Assembly: GCF_042680605.1 (NCBI RefSeq)
Contig: NZ_JBHUEE010000008.1
Span: 62,001 to 126,000 of the forward strand
Origin: Allobogoriella deserti
GTDB taxonomy: Bacteria; Actinomycetota; Actinomycetes; Actinomycetales; Actinomycetaceae
Direction: 5' to 3'
DNA length: 64,000 nucleotides
How positions within the stretch are numbered: the first letter of the stretch is position 1; each line of letters starts with the position of its first letter. The translations under genes were made by a program, and so were the position numbers. This document shows positions 41,860 through 51,235 of this stretch, in pieces. The notes below the pieces were generated by a model. That model saw only the letters and a program-made list of their open reading frames with translations, was not told where the DNA came from and searched no databases.

Positions 41860-41997
41860 CGAAAGCGCAGCCGAGGTGGGGGCCGAGGGACGAGGTTTCC
41901 GCCGAGGCGGAGCTGAGGAAGACCGACCCTTGGCACCGGGGCTGACGAAAGCGCAGCCGAGGTGGGGGCCGAGGGACGAGGTTTCCGCCGAGGCGGA
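41856..41997. repeat. Dimeric 56-bp repeat filling a convergent spacer (site B)
   Basis: Two identical 56-bp copies (41856-41911 and 41942-41997), beginning CTGACGAAAGCGCAGCCG, lie in direct orientation with a 30-bp linker between the second GNAT gene and parC. The element is homologous to site A at 14382-14528: both units start TGACGAA(A/G)GCGCAGC and end GCG(C/G)AGCTGAGGAAG followed by (A/T)CCGACC, and the period is 86 bp here against 85 bp there. Confidence 0.9.
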
Positions 41998-42008
41998 AGC
42001 CTCGCGCC

Positions 42009-44465
42009 TCAGCCGATGGCGGCCACGGGCGCCGGCAGCGGCTGGCCGGAACCGTCCCGCCGCTCGTCGACCGGGGGCAGCTCGACCGACTGGCCGCCGG
42101 AACCGACGGCGCGTGCCGGAGCGGTTCCGACCCACGCGAGCTGCAGTGAGTCCTCGCCGCGGAGGAACCGGTGTGCGCGCACCCCGCCGGTGGCGCGCCC
42201 CTTCGCCGGATAGCGGTCGAGCGGCGTCACCTTCGCCGAGCCGGCGACGGTGCCCGGGAGCGCGTCGTCGGTGCCGGCGATCGTGACGACCTCCGAGGAG
42301 GAAACATCCTCGTCGGCCACGGTCGCCAGGTGGATGACGCGGGCACCGTCGCTCAACCGGATGCCGGTGACTCCCTGTCCCGAGCGCCCCTGAGGGCGGA
42401 CCACGGAGGCGTCGAAGCGAAGAAGCTGCGCCTGGGAGGTGACGAGGACGAGCTTGTCGGTGTCCGTGGCGTGTCCGCAGCCGACCACGACGTCGCCCTC
42501 CTTGAGGGAGATGACCTGCCAGCTGTCCTTGTTCGACGGCCGGTCGCCGGTCACCCGCTTGACCACACCACCGGCGGTCGCGAGCACCAGGGGAGCGGCG
42601 TCGTCGTCCAGCCGGGCGAGGCCGACCACGTTCTCCCCGGACTCCAGGCTCACCAGCTCGGTGAGGGGAGCGCCGCCGGAGAGTCCGGGCGCCGTGCTCG
42701 TCGGCGGTAGGCCGGGCACGTCGAGGACATCCAGGCGCACGAGGCGTCCGGTCGAGGTCACCACCGCCACCTGTCCGCGTGCGGTCGCCGGCACCGCGTG
42801 CGCGACGGCGTCGTGGGCGGCGCGGGGACCCGAGCGTGCGGGCGCGTCACCGTCGGCCGTACGCGCCACCAGGCCGGTGCCGGAGAGCAGGACCCAGCAT
42901 GGGTCGTCGGGCACCTCGAGCGGAACGCTCGCTGCGGCGGACTGTGCCGCACCGTTCCCGCCGGATCCACCGCCGGCGTGCTCGAGGAGCACCGTCCGCC
43001 GTGGGGTGCCGTGCTCGCGTGCCACCTCGGCGAGCTCGTCCGAGACGACCTCGCGGAGCAGCTCGTCGGAGTCGAGGATCGCCTGCAGTTCCTCGATGGT
43101 CCGCGCCAGCTCGTCGCGTTCCTGTTCGAGTTCGATCCGGGAGTACTTCGTCAGCCGGCGCAGGCGCAGGGCGAGGATGTACTCCGCCTGCGGCTCGGTG
43201 AGGTCGAAGATCTGCATGAGGCGGGTGCGGGCCGTCTCCGCGTCGTCCGAGGAGCGGATGACCGCGATCACCTCGTCGATGTCCGCGATGGCGATGAGCA
43301 GTCCCTCGACGAGGTGCGCCCGGTCCGTGGCCCGGCCCAGGCGGTACCGGGTCCGACGCCGCACCACCGTCAGCCGGTGGTCGACGTAGACCTGCAGCAG
43401 CTCGCGCAGTCCCAGAGTGCGTGGCTGCCCCTCGACCAGCGCCACGTTGTTGATCCCGAAGGACTCCTCCATCGGGGTGAGCTTGTACAGCTGCTCGAGC
43501 ACCGCTTCCGGGTTGAAGCCGTTCTTCAGCTCGATGACCAAGCGCAGACCGTGGTGCCGGTCGGTGAGATTCTGGACGTTGGTGACGCCTTTGAGCTTGC
43601 CCGAACGCACGGCGTCGGAGATCTTCTCGATGACCCGTTCGGCACCGACCATGTAGGGCAGCTCGGTGACGACCACGCCCTTCTTGCGGGCGGTGACGTT
43701 CTCCACCCGCGCGGTGGCGCGGGTCCGGAAGCTGCCACGTCCGGTGGCGTAGGCCTCCCGGATGCCGTCGAGACCGACGATCTTGCCGCCCTCGGGCAGA
43801 TCCGGCCCGGGCACGAACCGCATGAGCTCGTCGAGGCCGGCCTCCGGATGGGCGATGAGGTGCCGGGCGGCGCTGACGACCTCGACGAGGTTGTGCGGGG
43901 GCATGTTCGTGGCCATGCCGACGGCGATGCCGGAGGCACCGTTGACCAGGAGGTTGGGCAGCGCGGAGGGCAGTACCTCCGGCTGCGTGAGCTGGTTGTC
44001 GTAGTTGGGGACCAGGTCGACGACGTCCTCACCGAGGTCCGCCGTCATGGCCAGCGCCGCGGCGGTCAGGCGCGCCTCGGTGTAGCGGGAGGCGGCCGGC
44101 CCGTCGTCGGCGGAGCCGAAGTTGCCGTGCCCGTCGACCAGCGGCAGGCGCAGCGCGAAGTGCTGTGCCATGCGGACCATCGCGTCGTAGATCGCCCCGT
44201 CGCCGTGCGGGTGCAGGCGCCCCATCACCTCGCCGACGACGCGGGCCGACTTCACGTGCCCACGGTCGGGCCGCAGGCCCATCTGGTCCATCTGGTAGAG
44301 GATTCGTCGCTGGACCGGCTTGAGGCCGTCGCGCGCATCCGGAAGCGCACGGGAGTAGATGACCGAGTAGGCGTACTCGAGGAACGATCCCTGCATCTCG
44401 GTCGAGACGTCGATGTCGACGATCGTCTCGGGACCGGGCGGGGGAGGCGTGGTCTTGCGGGGCAT
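42009..44465 (-). CDS. parC: DNA topoisomerase IV subunit A
   Basis: ParC is the DNA-cleaving subunit, with the active-site Tyr128 in ASRYTEAR. The 818-residue protein has the breakage-reunion domain, a coiled-coil (about 430-490) and a C-terminal beta-pinwheel with degenerate repeats. I see no canonical GyrA box, which supports ParC over GyrA. The ATG at 44465 is preceded by GAGAAT and 6 nt; an ATG 18 codons upstream is less likely. It is convergent with the second GNAT gene and divergent from the acyl-CoA synthetase fusion. Confidence 0.92.
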   Translation of the reverse strand: MPRKTTPPPPGPETIVDIDVSTEMQGSFLEYAYSVIYSRALPDARDGLKPVQRRILYQMDQMGLRPDRGHVKSARVVGEVMGRLHPHGDGAIYDAMVRMAQHFALRLPLVDGHGNFGSADDGPAASRYTEARLTAAALAMTADLGEDVVDLVPNYDNQLTQPEVLPSALPNLLVNGASGIAVGMATNMPPHNLVEVVSAARHLIAHPEAGLDELMRFVPGPDLPEGGKIVGLDGIREAYATGRGSFRTRATARVENVTARKKGVVVTELPYMVGAERVIEKISDAVRSGKLKGVTNVQNLTDRHHGLRLVIELKNGFNPEAVLEQLYKLTPMEESFGINNVALVEGQPRTLGLRELLQVYVDHRLTVVRRRTRYRLGRATDRAHLVEGLLIAIADIDEVIAVIRSSDDAETARTRLMQIFDLTEPQAEYILALRLRRLTKYSRIELEQERDELARTIEELQAILDSDELLREVVSDELAEVAREHGTPRRTVLLEHAGGGSGGNGAAQSAAASVPLEVPDDPCWVLLSGTGLVARTADGDAPARSGPRAAHDAVAHAVPATARGQVAVVTSTGRLVRLDVLDVPGLPPTSTAPGLSGGAPLTELVSLESGENVVGLARLDDDAAPLVLATAGGVVKRVTGDRPSNKDSWQVISLKEGDVVVGCGHATDTDKLVLVTSQAQLLRFDASVVRPQGRSGQGVTGIRLSDGARVIHLATVADEDVSSSEVVTIAGTDDALPGTVAGSAKVTPLDRYPAKGRATGGVRAHRFLRGEDSLQLAWVGTAPARAVGSGGQSVELPPVDERRDGSGQPLPAPVAAIG

Positions 44466-44471
44466 GGGCTG

Positions 44472-44477
44472 ATTCTC
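44472..44477 (-). promoter_or_regulatory. -10 element of parC (leaderless)
   Basis: GAGAAT on the minus strand ends 6 nt before the ATG. It is weaker than the TANNNT consensus. Confidence 0.35.
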
Positions 44478-44556
44478 GCCGATCAGGTGCCGTTCCGGCC
44501 GCATCGCCACGGCCTGCACCGCGGATTCCTGCAGCGATTGCCTAGGCTCTGCCTCT

Positions 44557-47313
44557 ATGGAGGGGCCCGCGGAGCGCTATCCCAGCCAGTGGGAGGCCGA
44601 TGTCGTCCTGCGTGACGGCACGCCGATGCACATCCGCCCGATCCGGCCGGACGACGCCGAGGCGCTCCAGCGGATGCACCTCGCGCAGTCCGAGCAATCG
44701 CGGTACCTGAGGTTCTTCGCGCCGGTCGGCCGGCTCAGTGACCGTGACCTCCATCGGTTCACGCACGTCGACCACGTCGAGCGGGTGGCCCTGGTCCTCA
44801 CCCTCGGCGGTGAGATCCGTGCCGTCGGACGGTTCGACGTGGTCGGAGCCGGCGTGGCGGAGGTCGGGTTCTACGTCGCCGACACCGAACACGGGCGCGG
44901 CCTGGGATCGGTCCTCCTGGAGCACCTCGCCGCAGCGGGCCGGGACCGTGGCATCCATACCTTCGTGGCCGATGTGCTGCCCACCAACGCACGGATGGTC
45001 CGGGTGTTCACCGACGCGGGCTACGACGTCGCCCAGGAGTACGACGACGGCGTCCTGTCGGTGTCCTTCTCCATCGAGGAGACGGAACGGTCCTGGCGTG
45101 TCATGGCCGAACGGGAACGTCACACCGAGGCACTGAGCATGCGCAGCGTCCTCGCGGCGTCCTCGGTGCTCGTTGCTCGCCTCGGCGAAGAGGAGCACCC
45201 GAGCGCCACGCTCGCCCACGCCGCCGCGCGGTCCTTGTTCCGCAGCGGGTTCGACGGTCCCGTCCAGCTGGTCGGCCTCGCCGCCGAGCCGGCGCGAGGG
45301 GACCTGACGTGCCACGATCGGCTCGCCGACGCCACGCCGCCCGTGGAGCTGGCCGTCCTCGCCGGTCCGCCGGACGAGATCGTCGACGCCGTCCCACAAC
45401 TGAGGGAACTCGAGGTTCGTTCCCTCGTCGTGCTCTCTCACGGTTTCGGCGAGCAGGGGCCGGAGGGGATGGCACGCCAACGGACCCTGCTGCGCAGGAT
45501 CAGGGAGGCCGGTGTCCGGCTGGTGGGCCCGGCCAGTTACGGCGTGGTGGGACACGGCGACGCCGGCCGCTACGACCTCAGCCTCTGGAGTGGGGACGAC
45601 GCGCCCGCACTCCTGCGGCCGCCCACCGCCGCGGGCGAGCAGGAATCGGTAGGACTCGGACTGTTCTGCCAGTCGGCCCCCGGCGGATACGCGCTGCGCC
45701 GTGCCGCGCGCGACCGGGGACTGCCCGTCTCGAGTTTCCTGTCCTCCGGGCTGCGCACCGACGTCTCGGGCAACGACACACTCCAGTTCTGGTCCGTGCA
45801 CGAGCCCACGGCGGTCGGCGCGGTGTACCTGGAGTCGATCGGCAATCCGCGCAAGTTCTCCCGCATCGCGCGCCGCCTCTCGGCCAGCAAGCCGCTGGTG
45901 GCGGTGGTCTCCGGCAGCACGGGCCAGGCGACGCCGCCCGGCCATGCCGTGCGCACCTCGTCCCAACCGCAACGGGTGCTGACGGAGATGATGCGGCAGG
46001 CCGGCTTCGTCCGCGCCCGCAACATCTCGGAGATGCTCGACGTCTCAGCACTGCTGCTGGCCCAGCCGTTGCCGGCCGGTCCACGCACCGCGGTGGTCTC
46101 CTCCTCGACCTCGCTCGCCGCGCTCGTCACCGACGTCGCGGCCGCTCACGAGCTTCCTCTCGCGGGCCGCCCGGTCGTGCTCGATCCGTTCGCCGGTCCG
46201 GAGGACTACGCCGCTGCGTTCGAGGCACTTCTCGCCCGCGAGGACTGGGACAACGTCGTGGTCGCCCTCGCCGCCCCGGTGGGGGAGACCGACCCGCAGA
46301 TCGCGGCCGCCCTCGCCCGGGCGGCCGCGGCCGACGGCCGGACCTGGGTGGCCAGCGCGCAGGGACTGGTCGGACTGACCGACGAGCTTTCGGCGGATGG
46401 GGCGACGGTGCCGTCGATGGTCACGGTCGAGGACGCCGTGTCCGCCCTGGCCGGAGCAGTACGCCACGCTGACTGGCGCGCCGGCGCGAGCGACCCGCTG
46501 GTCGATCTGCCCGGTGTGGATCCCGTCGTCGCACGCCGCATCGTGGCCGAGCCGTTGTCCGACCTACCTGCCGGTACCCGCCTCACCCTCGACGCGGCCA
46601 CCGCCTCGGCGCTGCTCGCGACGTACGGCATCGAGGTGCTGCCCTCCACCACGGTGGCGGACGCGGAGGCTGCTGTCGCCGCGGCCGAGCGCTTCGGGTA
46701 CCCGGTGGCCCTGAAGACCTCGAGCGAGGTCCTGCGCCACCGGGCCGACCTCGGAGGTGTCAGTCTCGATCTGTCGGACCCGGACGACGTCCGCGAGGCC
46801 TACGAGCGCCTGTGCGCCCGCACACGCCGGTTCCTCGGCCGCGACGTCGCCGTCGAGGTCCAACCGATGGCGCCCACCGGCGTGGCGTGCGTGGTGCGCG
46901 GGACGGAGGATGATCTGTACGGACCGGTGGTCGCCTTCGGCCTCGGTGGCGACGCGACCGAACTGCTCGGTGACGTCTCCTACCGGATTCCGCCGTTGAC
47001 CGCAGCCGACGTGCGCGACATGGTCCGCTCGGTCCGGGCGGCGCCGCGGCTGCTCGGGCACCGCGGTCTGCCGGCGGTGGACATCGGCGCCCTCGAGGAC
47101 CTCGTAGCGCGGGTGTCGATGCTCACCGACGATCTGCCGGAGGTCGCGGAGGTCGTCCTCAACCCGGTCATCGTCGCCGAGCACGGCGCACAGATCGCCG
47201 GCTTCACCGTGCGGGTGGCGCGCCCGGTGCGCCAGGACGCCGGGCGGCGGATGCTGCCGGCTGCACAGCCGGGATGGCCGTCGGACGCCTCCACGGCGTC
47301 CGTGGAAGAATGA
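44557..47313 (+). CDS. GNAT / NDP-forming acyl-CoA synthetase fusion (Pat-like)
   Basis: The 918-residue protein begins with a GNAT domain (about 10-170; acetyl-CoA loop EHGRGLGS). CoA-binding and succinyl-CoA-synthetase-like domains follow (about 190-630), then a C-terminal ATP-grasp domain (from about 668). The GNAT part is N-terminal, the reverse of Salmonella Pat, in which it is C-terminal. Pat-type proteins acetylate lysines of metabolic enzymes such as acetyl-CoA synthetase. His463 (PPGHAVR) lies about where the catalytic phospho-histidine of active synthetases falls, but the surrounding motif is altered, so synthetase activity is uncertain. TAGGCT ends 8 nt before the ATG. Confidence 0.87.
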   Translation: MEGPAERYPSQWEADVVLRDGTPMHIRPIRPDDAEALQRMHLAQSEQSRYLRFFAPVGRLSDRDLHRFTHVDHVERVALVLTLGGEIRAVGRFDVVGAGVAEVGFYVADTEHGRGLGSVLLEHLAAAGRDRGIHTFVADVLPTNARMVRVFTDAGYDVAQEYDDGVLSVSFSIEETERSWRVMAERERHTEALSMRSVLAASSVLVARLGEEEHPSATLAHAAARSLFRSGFDGPVQLVGLAAEPARGDLTCHDRLADATPPVELAVLAGPPDEIVDAVPQLRELEVRSLVVLSHGFGEQGPEGMARQRTLLRRIREAGVRLVGPASYGVVGHGDAGRYDLSLWSGDDAPALLRPPTAAGEQESVGLGLFCQSAPGGYALRRAARDRGLPVSSFLSSGLRTDVSGNDTLQFWSVHEPTAVGAVYLESIGNPRKFSRIARRLSASKPLVAVVSGSTGQATPPGHAVRTSSQPQRVLTEMMRQAGFVRARNISEMLDVSALLLAQPLPAGPRTAVVSSSTSLAALVTDVAAAHELPLAGRPVVLDPFAGPEDYAAAFEALLAREDWDNVVVALAAPVGETDPQIAAALARAAAADGRTWVASAQGLVGLTDELSADGATVPSMVTVEDAVSALAGAVRHADWRAGASDPLVDLPGVDPVVARRIVAEPLSDLPAGTRLTLDAATASALLATYGIEVLPSTTVADAEAAVAAAERFGYPVALKTSSEVLRHRADLGGVSLDLSDPDDVREAYERLCARTRRFLGRDVAVEVQPMAPTGVACVVRGTEDDLYGPVVAFGLGGDATELLGDVSYRIPPLTAADVRDMVRSVRAAPRLLGHRGLPAVDIGALEDLVARVSMLTDDLPEVAEVVLNPVIVAEHGAQIAGFTVRVARPVRQDAGRRMLPAAQPGWPSDASTASVEE

Positions 47314-47317
47314 ACCG

Positions 47318-47893
47318 GTGCTGACCGATCTCGCCAAGCAACTTCGGGCGGACCTCGATCGCGCCGGGTACTACCCGGACGTGGTGGCGGGCGTCATCGA
47401 CGTGGCGCTGGCCGACGAGCCCGTCGTCTCGTTCCTGGTGCATCCGGAGACGACGTTCGACGAAACCGAGGTCTTCCGCCACCTCACGGCCCTGGTCCTG
47501 ACCCCGTCCCGGCTCGTGATCGCGCACGTCGACGATGCCCCGGGGGAGCAGGCGGGCCCGGCCGCGCTGGCCACCACGGACGCCGTCGCGTTGAACCGGG
47601 TCCGCTCCGTGACCCTGACGCACGGTGTCAGCGAGCCCGCGCGCGGCAGCGCCATGCAGACCCAGGAACTGACGCTCGCCGTGAACTGGGGCACCGCGCA
47701 GTCGGTCGACCTGCAGCCCGCGTCGTGCGGGGACCCGGAGTGTGAGGCCGACCACGGTTATACCGGCACGCTCGCCCCCGAGGGCGTCGAGCTGCGCATC
47801 AGCGCGCACGCCGAAGGCTCTGCGGCGTTGCGTGGCGCCATCGACTTCGCACGGGCACTCTCCGCGGCGACCGCGAGGAACGCGCCGGCGTGA
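47318..47893 (+). CDS. DUF5998 family protein
   Basis: The 191-residue protein matches the actinobacterial DUF5998 pattern (LRADLDRAGYYPDVVAGVIDVAL, VSFLVHPETTFD, LTPSRLVIAHVDD, CGDPECEADHGYTG). Function is unknown. It lies, as usual, directly before an alkaline-phosphatase-fold gene, with a 4-nt GTGA overlap, and near thymidine kinase and sepH. It starts at GTG 4 nt after the preceding gene; an AAGAAT hexamer ends 6 nt upstream of it. Confidence 0.85.
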   Translation: MLTDLAKQLRADLDRAGYYPDVVAGVIDVALADEPVVSFLVHPETTFDETEVFRHLTALVLTPSRLVIAHVDDAPGEQAGPAALATTDAVALNRVRSVTLTHGVSEPARGSAMQTQELTLAVNWGTAQSVDLQPASCGDPECEADHGYTGTLAPEGVELRISAHAEGSAALRGAIDFARALSAATARNAPA

Positions 47894-49026
47894 GCGACGA
47901 GGGCCGCCATATCCGGGCCGTCCTCTCAGGCGCGCTGGACGCCGTCGGTCTGCCCACCGCGTCCGCGGACCGGACCTCGGACCAGGACCGTGCCGACCTC
48001 GGCCTGCCGCAGGCCGAGAAAGTGTGCGTGGTCCTCGTCGACGGGCTGGGAACGAGGATGCTCACCGAGCGCGGCGGTCATGCGCCCTTCCTCCGCGCGA
48101 GGCTTCCCGAGGCACTCACCCTGGCCAGCACCTTCCCCTCGACGACGGCGTCGGCGCTGACCGCACTCGGAACGGGCGAGCTGCCCGGCGCCACCGGCAT
48201 GCTCGGCTTCAGCCTGCGTGACCCCGTCCACGGCGGGCTGCTGAACCTGATCTCGTGGGAGAACAGTCAGGTCCGTCCGCGCGAGTGGCAGCGGGTGGAC
48301 ACGCTGCCGGAACAGCTCGCCGGCCGCGGCGAGGCCACGTCGGTGGTCGGCGTCGGCCCGGCCCGCTTCGTCGGATCCGGCCTGACCGAGTGCGCGTTCC
48401 GGGGGATGCGCAACGTCTCCGCGGAGTCGCTCGGTGACCGTGTGGACGCCACTGCGCGCGCCCTGCGGCGCCCCGACGTCCGTGCCGTCTACCTGTACTG
48501 GGGCGAGGTCGACCACCTCGGCCACCGGCACGGCTGGGGGTCGTGGCAGTGGGGCGAGGAGGTCACCGCGACGGACGGTGAGCTGGCGCGCCTCGCCCGC
48601 GTGCTGCCCGCCGGCACGCTCCTGCTCATCACCGCGGACCACGGCATGGTCGACGTCAGTCGCCGCACCGACGTTGCCCACATGCCGGAACTCGCCCGGG
48701 ATGTCGAGCTCGTCGCCGGTGAGGGGCGCGCCGCCCACATCTACACGGCGCCCGGCCGCGCCGCGCAGGTGGCCGCGCGCTGGCGTGACGTCTTCGGTGA
48801 CCGAGCCGCGATCTTCGAGCGGAGCGACCTGGTCGCCTCCGGTCTCCTCGGCCGGGACACCCACCGGGCCGACGCGGCCGGCGATGTGGTCGCGGTGCTC
48901 GGCGGAGAAGAGGTGGTGGTGGACTCGCGAAGCCAACCTCCCGGGATGGTCGGACTCGTCGGGGTCCACGGGGGACTCACCGCGGCCGAGATGGAGGTCC
49001 CCCTGATCCGCGAGGTGATCGGATAG
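47890..49026 (+). CDS. Alkaline phosphatase-fold enzyme (nucleotide pyrophosphatase type)
   Basis: The 378-residue enzyme has the two-metal active site of the type I phosphodiesterase/nucleotide pyrophosphatase branch. The metal-binding VDGLGTRML, the nucleophile threonine in STFPSTTASALTALGTG, WGEVDHLGHRHG and ITADHGMVD are all present. No signal peptide or membrane helix is seen, so it appears cytoplasmic. The substrate is unknown. It is coupled to DUF5998 by a 4-nt overlap and to the thymidine kinase gene by a 1-nt overlap, so the three are probably co-expressed. Confidence 0.88.
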   Translation: MSDEGRHIRAVLSGALDAVGLPTASADRTSDQDRADLGLPQAEKVCVVLVDGLGTRMLTERGGHAPFLRARLPEALTLASTFPSTTASALTALGTGELPGATGMLGFSLRDPVHGGLLNLISWENSQVRPREWQRVDTLPEQLAGRGEATSVVGVGPARFVGSGLTECAFRGMRNVSAESLGDRVDATARALRRPDVRAVYLYWGEVDHLGHRHGWGSWQWGEEVTATDGELARLARVLPAGTLLLITADHGMVDVSRRTDVAHMPELARDVELVAGEGRAAHIYTAPGRAAQVAARWRDVFGDRAAIFERSDLVASGLLGRDTHRADAAGDVVAVLGGEEVVVDSRSQPPGMVGLVGVHGGLTAAEMEVPLIREVIG

Positions 49027-49682
49027 TGGCTGAGCTGGTCTTCTTCTCCGGCACGATGGACTCGGGCAAGTCGACGCTCGCGCTGCAGATCGATCACAAC
49101 CATGCCGCCCGCGGTCTCGCCGGCGTCATCTACTCACGCGACGACCGCGCCGGTTCGGGTGTGCTGTCCTCCCGGTTGGGGCTGTCGGTGGAGTCTGTGG
49201 AGGTCACCGACGCCACCGACTTCTGGGCGGACGTCGTCCGCCGACGCACCCGGGGCGGCCGGGTGGACTACCTCGTCTGCGATGAGGTGCAGTTCTACAC
49301 GACGGCACAGGTCGAGCAGCTCGCCCGGCTGGTCGACGAGATCGGCCTGGACGTCTACGCCTTCGGCATCACCACGGACTTCCGCACCAAGTTGTTCCCG
49401 GGGTCGGCGCGGCTCATCGAACTGGCCGACCGGGTCGAACGACTCCAGGTCGAGGCCCTGTGTTGGTGCGGAGCACGTGCGACCCACAACGCCCGGACGG
49501 TCGGCGGCATCATGGTGACCGAAGGCGAACAGGTGGTTGTCGGTGACACCGAGCGTCCGGAGGTCCAGGTCGGCTACGAGGTGCTGTGCCGCAAGCACCA
49601 CCTCCGCAGGATGACGGCGGCCGCCGCGCACGCGGCCAGCCTGAGCCCGGCGACCCTGCCGCTCGAGGACGACTCGGTGTGA
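49026..49682 (+). CDS. tdk: Thymidine kinase
   Basis: This salvage kinase makes dTMP from thymidine. The 218-residue protein is of the bacterial type II family: P-loop GTMDSGKST (residues 9-17), the DEVQF motif and a zinc-binding lasso with cysteines (CWCGARATHNAR, then the CRKHH region). The GTG shares one base with the preceding TAG. It is convergent with sepH across a 204-nt spacer. Confidence 0.94.
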   Translation: MAELVFFSGTMDSGKSTLALQIDHNHAARGLAGVIYSRDDRAGSGVLSSRLGLSVESVEVTDATDFWADVVRRRTRGGRVDYLVCDEVQFYTTAQVEQLARLVDEIGLDVYAFGITTDFRTKLFPGSARLIELADRVERLQVEALCWCGARATHNARTVGGIMVTEGEQVVVGDTERPEVQVGYEVLCRKHHLRRMTAAAAHAASLSPATLPLEDDSV

Positions 49683-49720
49683 AGTCCGCAGGTGTCGGCA
49701 CCGCGTCGCACACTGGATCC

Positions 49721-49825
49721 GTGTCCGACCGTCCCGACGTGCCACCGGAGTGCGTGCAGGCACCGGAGCCTCTCGCGGCACAGGTAGAGCGGCCGGGCGC
49801 GCCGGCGCCGCACGAGACGCTCTGA
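49721..49825 (+). CDS. Possible 34-residue ORF between tdk and sepH
   Basis: A GTG-started frame in the 204-nt spacer between tdk and sepH is preceded by CACACT and 6 nt, the spacing seen at leaderless genes here. It would encode a Pro-rich 34-residue peptide (SDRPDVPPECVQAPEP...). There is no homology that I recognise, and the frame may be chance. The rest of the spacer holds nothing recognisable. Confidence 0.2.
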   Translation: MSDRPDVPPECVQAPEPLAAQVERPGAPAPHETL

Positions 49826-49886
49826 TCCAGGTCGGCCGGCCGCAGGTCGGTGGCCGGCGGCGGTTGGCGGTGCGCGTGGGCAACCG

Positions 49887-51050
49887 CTATTCGGGCCGCG
49901 CGCCGAAGACGATCTCGTCCCAGCTGGGGACGCTGCGGCGGTTGCGGCGCCGCGAGCGCCGCGTGTTCTGCTGCGGGGACTGGCTCTGCTCGGCCGGCTG
50001 TTCGTCCTGGGGTGGAGGCGACGCCTCGGGCTCCTCGGCGGGCAGCGCCGGCGTCGTGCCCGGACCGTCCTCGCTGCCGCTCCGGCGCCGAGGCAGCGAC
50101 AGGACGTGGGCGTCGCGTGCCTCCTCGGGCCGGGAGGCGGGTGGATGTGCTGCCGGAGGCCAGAGTGCGTCCCCGTCCTCCGCCTCGAGTTCGGGCTGGA
50201 GCTCGACGCGCGTGCCTCGGCTCGCGGCGAGTTCTGCCAGCAGGGTCTCCGTCCCGTCGTCTCGGTGCGTCGCGCCGGCGGACGCGGCCGGGGCCGAGCC
50301 GGCCGAGGGCGCCTCCTGCGCGGATCCGGCCGGTGTCGCCGCCGACCGGGTGGAACGTCCACTCGGCGACGCGGGGGAGGTCGACGACGGTGCGGTTCCG
50401 GCAGTGCCGGTAGGGCCAGTAGGGCCGGTGGGGCCAGAGCGGTCACCGACGACGGCGTTCAGGTGCCGTTTGGCCGGCTGCGGTGGCGCACCGAGCTCGG
50501 TCTCGGAGAGCCAGCGACCTTCGTCGTCGACGGCGTGCAAGGTGCGGTTGGCCAGGTCGACGGACCAGCGAGCCTCGCGCTCCCGGTCGCCGGCGAGGAA
50601 GGTGGCGACCACCTCCCAGGGCTTGCCTGCCCGGCGTACCGCCGTCCACTCGAGCGTCTCGACGTCGACACCACGCGCGGCCAGGCGGTCCAGCACCAGA
50701 TCGCCGAGCCGCGGAGCGTCGGTCTCCCGCCCCACCCGTTGGTTCTGCGCCTGCTGGACCACCCAGTCACGTTCAGCGACCACGGGCCCGTGGTAGCGCC
50801 GCACGTGGTCCTCAGGAAGGCCCGAGCGCTCGGCCACCTCGGCGACGGACGCGCCGGCGCGCAGGTACGCCTGGATCTCCTTGGGGCGCAGCACAGTGTC
50901 CCCCTGCTCGGCCTCCAGTCGTGGCCTATCCCGGCGGACGGCAGCCCGCAGCGCGTCATCGATCGCCAGACGGTAGCGGCGACCCTCCTGGTCGGTGAGC
51001 GTGAGGTGCTCGCCGTCACCGTGCAGCCCGAGCAGTTCGAGCTCAACCAT
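49887..51050 (-). CDS. sepH: Cell division protein SepH
   Basis: SepH stimulates FtsZ assembly in actinobacteria. The 387-residue protein has the conserved N-terminal DUF3071 domain with a helix-turn-helix (RPKEIQAYLRAGASVAEVAERSGL). A disordered Pro/Ser/Thr-rich linker follows, including a short GPTGPTGPTG repeat. The conserved C-terminal RRSVPSWDEIVFG element ends the protein. GAGGAGG lies 5 nt before the ATG at 51050. It is divergent from the inositol monophosphatase-like gene. Confidence 0.92.
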   Translation of the reverse strand: MVELELLGLHGDGEHLTLTDQEGRRYRLAIDDALRAAVRRDRPRLEAEQGDTVLRPKEIQAYLRAGASVAEVAERSGLPEDHVRRYHGPVVAERDWVVQQAQNQRVGRETDAPRLGDLVLDRLAARGVDVETLEWTAVRRAGKPWEVVATFLAGDREREARWSVDLANRTLHAVDDEGRWLSETELGAPPQPAKRHLNAVVGDRSGPTGPTGPTGTAGTAPSSTSPASPSGRSTRSAATPAGSAQEAPSAGSAPAASAGATHRDDGTETLLAELAASRGTRVELQPELEAEDGDALWPPAAHPPASRPEEARDAHVLSLPRRRSGSEDGPGTTPALPAEEPEASPPPQDEQPAEQSQSPQQNTRRSRRRNRRSVPSWDEIVFGARPE

Positions 51051-51235
51051 GAAACCTCCTCGAAGGGTCATCTCAGAGCCTGCCACCTCACGGCGTCAGG
51101 TCCCGGGATTGGCGCCGGTGTGTTCGCGCGCCGGACGGCGGGACACGTACCGGGTCGACAACCGGCGCCGGATTCCGCACAGTGGCACTCGGCGCCGCGC
51201 CGCGGCGTCGTCCCCGCCGAGCCAGGAGGCCGCCC

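Noticed and set aside
41830..42009. Coding peptide from the site B repeat (a frame starting LTKAQPRW)
   Set aside because: The frame has no start codon of its own and both flanking genes stop at its edges; it reflects the repeat, not a protein.
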